From positions 41,899,699 through 41,963,698 of the forward strand of contig OX457039.1 in NCBI GenBank assembly GCA_949752735.1: a stretch of DNA of 64,000 nt, written 5' to 3'. Under the pieces are notes generated by a model. The model was not told the DNA's origin. It saw only the letters and a list, made by a program, of their open reading frames with translations, and made no database searches. The DNA is from Lumbricus terrestris (taxonomy: Eukaryota > Annelida > Clitellata > Crassiclitellata > Lumbricidae). The position numbers and the translations under genes are program-made. Below are positions 56,007 to 64,000 of this stretch, piece by piece; positions within the stretch are counted from its first letter, which is position 1, and each line of letters starts with the position of its first letter.

Positions 56007-59000
56007 TCATGAACTGAAAAGATGACTGATCTGATGATCCAGGCGAATAGTGGATTGGCATTCAGCTGGAAAGAATACATATTGTAAATCTAATATAATT
56101 TACATATTATGCTCATGGAAATTTTTGCAGGAGGGGGCAAAAACAATGGTCACGGTCAATTTTTCAGCAAGAGCTTGAAAATGCAAAGCAAAGAGTTAAG
56201 AACACGGTTATTTTTCACAGAAGTTTCTATAATGTCCATTTCTCAGTTTTACGTTGTGTATAATTTTGTAACATTAGCACTTTAATGCGACGAAATTTGT
56301 TAAAAACCAAAAAGTAGTAGTTAAAAATAGGAAATCGATTTTCCAGGGGGGCAAGTGCCCCCTCTTGCCCCTATGTGCGGGTGTCCATGATTATACTCAT
56401 GCCAATTACAATATTATCAGTCACAAACACACAATTATGTGCACAGACACACACAACACAGTATAACGTCAGCTTATAGCCTATCCAGACTGTAATATGA
56501 TTGAGGTGGTATGTATATTGAAGCAGAATGAATAATAGGAAGAGTAAAAGCAAAATTTACAACACCAACAATCCAACAATGTTCTTACATTTTTTGTAGA
56601 AAACCAATAATTACCAAAATGTTTTAAATAATTATAACTGCCCTGTACAGACAAAGATGTTCTTTATTATTAATCCTGTCTTCACTACCATCAAGGTCCA
56701 TCATTATTATTATTATTAAGGAAAACTCACTCATCTGACAATCCTCAATTTCTTTGGCCTGCTGATGTATTACGACTTCTGAAAGATACTGAAACATGTT
56801 TAAAACTCATTATAAAAAATAGTCAACATAACAAAAGTTGAATAATGAATTAATGAGCTCGTTAATTTAAAAAATATTTCTTGTTTCCACTCAAAGCACC
56901 ATTAGTTTTTCAAATTCAATTAACAGAAAGTCCCTCAAAATCAAAGTTACAATCAAAGTAACCAGGTATCTATAGAGAACCAATCAAAGCCACTTGATTA
57001 GCATCATCCTGTAAACAACAAGAAGTTCTTCACAAATAAATAAGTACCATCCTTGAACAATAGGGAAATAGAATAGTAATTTAATGGATTAGAGTGTCAG
57101 TACTTATTCCACATTTGCATGTACATTGTACCTCAACAATTCGTTGATCATTTTCTGTCAGATCCAAGTTCTTTGCAAATGCATAAGACCTATCCATCCA
57201 GGACTCCTGCTGTGACACATGCTCCAATCTAACATTGCCACAGAACAGTAACATTATTAAGTACAGATGTCATCATAAACTCTTGAAATACTGACTCATC
57301 TACTGCTAGATGCCAGTATTTTTTCAAGTTTGCACTTTGGTGCATGTTAAAACAAAACTACATAAGTCTATTAGCTGTGCAGTTTTGACTAAGATTCCTT
57401 GAATTTCCATGAAATAAATACTTTATTACACTTCATCATAATAATGATAACTTATAAAACCTTTATTAGACTAGCCCAAACACCAAACTTGTGCATACTA
57501 ACAGATTGTTGAACATATCTACCACTTGTACAATTTTAGCTCCTTCAGAAACCAGTTCCAAGCACCATAGAGGAACTGAAGCAATAAATGAACAGAAAAC
57601 TGCAACCCAATAACAAACTGCATTTGCACTGCCTACAGAGACGACTAACAACCAGATAAAGGCCACAACAAAGACAAAAGCATAATTTTACAACTGCATG
57701 CTTTATAACGAAGCTGCAGCAAAATCAGAGTTGCTTAATGTGGCGAATAGAAATTTGACACTAACCCATCCAAGAAGCCAGGAGATTTCCTCATGCAGAA
57801 TCCATGAAAGTAGCTGAATGACTTCAACGTCAATTGGAAAAGCTTACTGACGCAAAGACATAAAACGTCATTACAATTTGTAACACAGTGCAAGAATAAA
57901 GAAATTTGTGTTGAACTAGTTACACAACAGTCGCATAATATTAATTATATAAATGTTAGAACTACTTAACATTACTCAGAATGGGTTGCAGAATAGTGAA
58001 GTGAGTTGACAAATTGATGCCACCAGTCAATAACTGACTATCTAACAATTAACTTACAGCAAAATAAATGCACACCTTAACAGGAAAATGAACGAGAGAT
58101 GCATCAACCCTTGACATCAAACCCTCTTTTTTTATTAATTGAATAAACTAAATATAATCGAATATTGAGATACTTTTATTCATATTTACTCAAATTCTAA
58201 CATTAATTCTTATAATTATTATTTTGTTGCTTTAAATGCAAATATTACCTGTGTATAAAAGAAATGTAAGATCCATCACATTCAAAGGCCTGGCTCATCT
58301 GAATAATCTCAGTTAGCATTCCTTCCTGCAGATCAAATTATATCACATAATTTGCCTCAAGAAAAAACTTGACCCTCCATAAAACAGCATCAGCTTCAGT
58401 GAAATTGACAACTTGTTGCTTAGCCATACAACAGATAGCGAAAGGATGGTCCAATACCTGTATGTTGCATAGATACTTCTGCTGAAATAACTATGCTAAG
58501 TCCAGACCATGTCTGTGTATTGATAAATGTGTGCACTTAAATAAATCTCCTAACAAATTCAAAGAGACACTTTCAATTTTCACCAGCAAAGGAGGGAAAA
58601 TATCAAAGATGTGGCAAGACCAGCACTGCAAGGTTCGCTGTTTCCCTCATATTTTCGTAATGCCTCAAGAAACTAGGTTTGCTGAAATCTATGTGCTTCA
58701 AAAGTACAACGCTTAAAACGACAAACTATTTTAGCTGCTTATTTACATGATACATTGTACACTGCTCATTGTGCAGTGTACACCCTTAAATTAAAACACA
58801 GATTCATTAAGGGAGCTTGACACCCACCTCATATTTTGGTCCCCAAAGCGATTTTCGGTCAAAATAGAACACGGTTGTGTAACTCTGTAATAAATAAATA
58901 AACAGAACTTCAAATAGTTAACATGCCACAGCATTTAACCAAAATTGTATGGAAATTTCATCAAAAAAGCTCACATGAGCAACATAGATTGGTTAATATT

Positions 59001-59101
59001 ATTTATCCACTTATATGAACTGTACACTATAGCACTGCTAGCCTTCTTAGAGAAAAGAAAATTACATAAATGTATGTACAATTGTACGTGAATCTATATA
59101 T

Positions 59102-59132
<31 letters not shown>

Positions 59133-62100
59133 CATATACAGCCTTCATATTTTATTTGTATATAATGACCCACAGGTACTTAATTAAAAACATGTCAAAA
59201 AGCATTTACAACTCTCTGACCTTTGAAGCTAAACACATATATATATATATATGCCTAACGTGCCTATAATAAATGTTAGATAACACATAATAAACTCCAC
59301 AATTGCACTGGCCAAAATTAATTGTTCTGTAGTGACCTTCACATTCTTTGGTATCATCCACTCATAAGTTTTCTTCTCCGGTTTTCCTAATCCACAGAGT
59401 TTCAGGTTCTTAAGATCACTTAGTTTCAATGGGACAGTTGACCAAGGCAAGACAAACTGAGAATCACTAAAACAAGAGAATTTAACAAATAAATGAAAAC
59501 TTCTTTTATTACACAATTATACAGAGTATCATAATTTCATTAAAATAAAAGCAATTCGCAATTTTAATAAATCAGTAATCACATGACTAAAGCAGTAATT
59601 GGAGCGAAAGCAAATAACGAAAAAGGTTGATTTTAAAAGCCCAAGAGCAACACTTATTTCAACATGGTTTCACTATAATTAACACAGACAATCAATTCAC
59701 AATATAATACAAGCAATTAAAGCTTTGGCTTCCGACCTTATTAGTTGACCCACTTCTATACAACAGTTATGCTATGGCTATGATCATCTCAAAAGATCTG
59801 TAACAGGTTCCTTAGTCTTCTATGTGGTTTGGTGACTGTTCCTTCTCTGTTGCAGGACCTATCGCATGGAATGAACCATGTGAAGAATGCGTCACCTCTG
59901 GAGACATTTGAATCAAAGACTCACCTCGAGTGTTAAACAATCTCAAGATTGACGCCCTCTCCCTCAGCCTTGGCTGAGCCAAGGCACTATACAAATCGCC
60001 TTATTTTTACTATTATAATATCATTCTTATAATTATTATAATAGACCCAATCAAGCCTGTAATCTCTAGAGATAATATTTGACATTTCGGTCAAGTCACT
60101 GACAACGACGATGGACAGTAACTATGAAATAAATTTTGGCAGGATGATGTTTCTTTGGTACGCCATTTCTGATCGATTACCGATAGTTGGTCGCATTATT
60201 TTACAGAATAATTTTCATTTGTTCAAAATTCTAAGTCAGCTGTCATGCATTTAGTTTTTATGTTCTCAAAGGGAAGGCCAACAAGCAAGGAGATCTAAAT
60301 GTTGACAGGCCCAACATCAAGAGGAATGGCAATACCAGATATTTTGAACCTGCTTATGAGGCAGAGAACCAGCAGGAGAAGAAGAAGACCTGAGATCTAC
60401 AATCAGTGTTAAAACTAGATAAAAAAAATCTAAGGTCCAGGATTAAAATAAACAATTAATTCAGTTGAATTGTACCTTGAATGACCTGGAAGGAATATCC
60501 AAAGAGCGGTTATAAGTTCTCGAATTTCCTTTTCAAATGACATAGAACCAACAATGACAACTGGACGACCGCACATTAGAGAATATATCAGATGAACAGC
60601 AAAGGAACACTGTCGTACAAACTGCAAGATCCCGGCACCTGAATAAAAAAACTAATTGTTAATTCAAAAATTAATCACATTAACTTTCAGACAGAAAATC
60701 AAATTAAATCAAACAAAAAAATATTCAAATGGACTATGATATTGCTGATATAGTCACAATTTGTTTATTCTTATTTCTGGCTTGATTACTTTTATACAAC
60801 TACAATGCTTGATATGACATAAAAACACTCTAAAGTAACTAGGAATGAAAATGCTTCAAAGTAAATCCATCTTAGCTTCCTCTATTAAAGGTGTGTCCAC
60901 TGAGACAGTATCATATATTTCAAACACCCCACGCAGAATCTTGGCCTCATCCATACTGTTTCTAAAATAATTTATATTGCAACTTCAAGCTGTCCTGGTT
61001 GGAGGATAATTCAAGAGCCTCTTCTACCACATTGCCTCTTTTCAGCGATGATCAGAAAAGTTTCTAATAGGTCCTCCTCTGATCCACCTTCTCTCCAATA
61101 CTGTTAGCCCACACCTTGTCAACCTTTCTTCATAGCTCAGATCCTTTTAACCCCAAATCAGTATGGTAGAAACACACATGTTTAAAAACCTCACAGGAAA
61201 TGTAGAAAAACAATTTAACGTATCTGAAAGTTTAAACAATAGTCCTAGAGCTGTCAATTTTTTAATATAATTGCAAAAAAGTAAATTCTAAAATTTTCAC
61301 CGCAGTTTTTTATGGCAAATTACAAATACATGCCTCAGGATCAAAATTTGTAAGATAATTAAATCCACACCCTGGAAACAGTGATGATGAATTGATGATG
61401 ATGATATAATTGAATAATGTCCTACCAAGACAGAAGGTAAAACAAAACACACAGCATCTTGTCTCTGAAGCTCTTGTTAATTTTAACTCTAGCGATGCCC
61501 ACACCATAACTATGTCATCACTTTATATGTCAAAGGAAGCATCGTAACTCTACTCAACTCCTAAAATACAGAGATTAACAATTCTCCAAGCTTAAAAAAA
61601 CTGACCAATTCCATAAGATGTCTCTTTGAGATTGTAGATGTGGTCTGAAACACTTATGACGGACACTTGAGTTGGAATCTGACAAGATTTCTGATCAATA
61701 CTCAAAGTCTGTGGTCGACTGGATGCTTGACTGCTTGCTTCAAAGAACACCATTCAATGTTCATAAAATAAATCAGGATAAACAAAGTGTGTTTGAACAT
61801 GAAATTCGTAAGCATACTCTTAAGTTGCAACACTATCGATCAATAACTGATGGTGATGATGATGATGATGAGTTCTCTGCCCAAAGTCAGGTTCATTGGC
61901 TTTATGCCCCTGGAGATGAGATGAGGGAGGTGGTTCCTGTTGCCTTCCTCATAGACAATCAAGGGTCAGTAACTTGTCCAAGGCCACTACGCAGTGGCCT
62001 GAGGTAGATTCGAACTTGCAACCCTTCGGTCACAAGGCGCCGAACTTCTGCTACACCACCGCATCCCCCAATCAATAACCAAGCCTACTACCTTTAAAGC

Positions 62101-62800
62101 ACTAAATAATTTGTTGAGTAGGTGAGAATGAGATTAACAGACAGGCAATTAAAGACTTTCAAAATTAAACTGAACAGAAATAAAATTTCATACTCTGATG
62201 AACACTGGCTGAATTATGCTGTTGGGTGTTAGTCGTTTCATCAGTTGGCTCACCAGGTGACAGTCTATAAAAGATAAAGAAAAATGATAAAGGAAATTAA
62301 TCTGACAAGAATAGTAATTTAATAATTCACTTCATGTGAGACATTTCCTAAAAAGTTAAAAATGGCCGGTCAGGTCATAAAAGCACAGCTTCTTCTTAAA
62401 TTGGATTTTCAGCTACGATCTTATTTGTCATAGTTAATGTTGTTAGCTGTTATCCAACATTGTTTTAAACTTTATATACGAGTCCCAAAAAGTCAACAAA
62501 CTGCATAATATTTGACAAAATAAACACTTCACCAACGACAGGTAAAATAGAAACATTTATTTATGGTATTTTAAAGTGGCACTGGGAACTCAGATCAAAT
62601 CCATAAGGAATTCAGGTGTACGCAAATTCCAGCTAATTTATCACTAAAAAACTTTTATAGAAAAGTCTCATAACATATATCAGACTGAGACTTACTTTTC
62701 CATTTGCAAAGATGGTAGGGGTGGTGGAACTGCAGGCAGAGGATATTGAGAGGACGGCGATGGATCTGGGCAAGAGGCAAAAGATTCTGGTGTCCCACAA
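56007..62800 (-). CDS. SMCR8: SMCR8 homologue, C-terminal 11 exons (311 residues)
   Basis: Exons in order: 62800-62696, 62264-62194, 61644-61606, 60638-60476, 59466-59337, 58884-58828, 58325-58249, 57846-57766, 57228-57132, 56788-56731, 56065-56007 (TGA at 56009-56007). All junction phases agree. The first two exons encode a proline/serine-rich linker. The core follows: FVRQCSFAVHLIYSL and GRPVVIVG, LITALWIFLPGHS, VLPWSTVPLKLSDLKNLKL, FYFDRKSLWGPKYE, CDGSYISFIHSKLFQLTL, FAKNLDLTENDQRIVEYLSE, and a final IRLDHQISHLF resembling the vertebrate LRFDYVPSFLYKI end. In vertebrates SMCR8 is a DENN-type protein that binds C9orf72 and WDR41 and regulates autophagy and lysosomes. The catalytic arginine region in the N-terminal longin lobe is not in the exons seen; upstream exons were not found. 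The gene is convergent with the lyase gene. Confidence 0.85.
59099..59255. repeat. (TA)n tracts in an SMCR8 intron
   Basis: TA dinucleotide runs at about 59099-59132 and 59237-59252. Non-coding. Confidence 0.9.
61848..62070 (-). mobile_element. tRNA-derived SINE in an SMCR8 intron
   Basis: On the minus strand the head GATGCGGTGGTGTAGCAGAA is followed by AGGGTTGCAAGTTCGAATCT, a B-box-like element, and the 3-prime end is a (ATC)n run (61850-61870 on plus). ATCAATAAC flanks both sides (61839-61847 and 62071-62079), a 9-bp target duplication. The head resembles the SINE at 12940, but body and tail differ, so this is a second family. The plus frame at 61672-62007 is a shadow. Confidence 0.82.
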
Positions 62801-64000
62801 CTGTAAAAGCTGGCAAGACTGTCTGACTACAATGAAACAATCATGGTGTGGAGTCGTCCATAAATTACATACACAATGGCAAAATGTAAGAATGCAAAAT
62901 AAATGCTTAATTATGAAATTCACGTTAGCCTAGTTATAATTCTTTATTATCCTGTAGTCATCTGATGGTATTTGATTACATTATAATTATGTTCATATCT
63001 AAACAGTAAACCATAAAAAAATGAAACAAATTAGCTAGCAAATACAATGTTAGACAAAAATAAATAGTGGCCTACAGTAAAATACTGCCAAGGCGTATCC
63101 CGCAGTCGGCCGTTTGTGAGGCGCCCTTGTAGCGGTATGGCCGCGTTACGGCGCCATATAAATTGTCATTATTATTATTATTATTATTAAAATACAGAGG
63201 TGGGGTAGATAAGCCTATTTATACATAAGCATAGGGGGTCAAAAATGTACAGGAGCGCACAGGGTAGGAAATATATTTTGCATACGTAACATATGGAAGG
63301 CCTCCAAAAATTTCACCATCCATTTGTCCATCCATCTATCCATGACACATCCTTCCATTCAGCTATCTGTCCATCCGTGAATGAAAGCGAAGCAGAAAAA
63401 AGAAAAGCATGAAAAAGCAAAAAAATGAAAAATGTGACTAGACAAATGAATGGACAACTAAATTACCCACAAAATGCTTTGATATCACAAACAAAATACT
63501 ACCACATTCTTCTGGTACTTCTATTAGTAAACCCCAATAACAACCACCCACACGCAAAACAATTAAGATTTTCCAAAGTAAAGAATTAATTTAAATGGCC
63601 ATAACAATCGTGATATTTGCCACGGTACTAACCGATTGCCATTTATGGCCTAGAGTTCCAGTGGGAGAACACACAAGAGAGCAGGCTTTGGGCGACGTAA
63701 TCGGACATCCACGATCTGCAAACCTGTAAGGCAGCATAAAATTTTAAGCAAGGATCCTTCAGTATCGAAATGTGCTATGCCCTGCAGGAGACATTGAAAA
63801 ATACAACCGTTTCTCTCTCGCAACTCAGCCATCAATCAACAAATCCAAGTTGCAACACAAGGAAATGCACAACAATAATTTTCTAATTGGTTCGAACTTG
63901 TTTAGGTCAAACGTGCTCAAGACAAGTGAACCCAACCACCATTTAGGCTAGCAAAGAGCATCCTCAACAGAGCAAGTGCTATCAAATGCTCAGTTATAAA
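62801..64000. other. Upstream SMCR8 intron or further exons not resolved
   Basis: A LINE/SINE tail (GAGGCGCCCTTGTAG...ACGGCGCCATATAAATTG plus a (TTA)n tail) lies at 63090-63190. An open minus stretch around 63835-63625 starts near an ATG and has plausible acceptor and donor signals (TTTGCAG near 63720, GTTAGT near 63634). However, its phase does not fit the next exon (62800 needs a preceding phase-2 end), so I do not add it to the gene. Confidence 0.4.

Noticed and set aside
57466..57666. 66-codon hydrophobic minus frame as an extra SMCR8 exon
   Set aside because: Exons 57846-57766 and 57228-57132 join in phase without it, and it has no similarity to SMCR8.
63625..63835. Open minus stretch as an upstream SMCR8 exon
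   Set aside because: Neither its frames nor its donor phase fit the next exon at 62800 (needs a phase-2 end), and the peptide does not resemble the SMCR8 N-terminus.

Overview
The window is animal nuclear DNA. Genes are split by GT-AG introns, and I could reassemble exons of three conserved animal protein families (a papain-family cysteine protease, a sphingosine-1-phosphate lyase-like enzyme and SMCR8). The intergenic and intronic DNA is packed with non-LTR and LTR retrotransposons, tRNA-derived SINEs, hAT-, mariner- and MITE-type DNA elements, and (ATAC)n or (TA)n microsatellites. The 8-bp palindrome TAGGCCTA and its fragments recur very often from about 5 to 53 kb. A marine invertebrate is my best guess; the sequence alone does not fix the phylum.

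Layout. 1-2.2 kb holds the first two coding exons of a cathepsin L-like protease on the minus strand; the rest of that gene lies beyond the left edge. 2.2-33 kb is mostly mobile DNA: several DNA elements with target-site duplications I could read off directly, a complete SINE with its target-site duplication, nested LINE remnants, and one open exon-like stretch of unknown family (16605-17005, minus). 33.3-54.6 kb is a complete 11-exon plus-strand gene for a 539-residue PLP-dependent sphingosine-1-phosphate lyase-like protein; all exon phases join and the total is a multiple of three. Its introns hold three CR1/L2-like LINE copies (one with a 674-codon open reverse transcriptase frame), a hAT-like element carrying a nested LINE, long ATAC repeats, and a nearly intact LTR retrotransposon (47608-52902). 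56.0-62.8 kb carries eleven minus-strand exons encoding the C-terminal 311 residues of SMCR8, convergent with the lyase gene; the SMCR8 N-terminus was not found and probably lies beyond the right edge.

How the parts relate. The three host genes have unrelated roles (lysosomal or secreted proteolysis, sphingolipid breakdown at the ER, autophagy control with C9orf72), so there is no operon-like logic. The window's most unusual content is the mobile DNA. The LTR element is very young: I see one LTR-LTR difference in about 1.07 kb. It has lost the reverse transcriptase and RNase H core yet keeps one long open frame, and its LTRs carry an array of NRF-1-like and E2F-like motifs upstream of a TATA box. 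A second pattern is a set of four small elements that all begin CATAGG and are flanked by 8-bp target duplications. Several insertions lie within 100 bp of splice sites.
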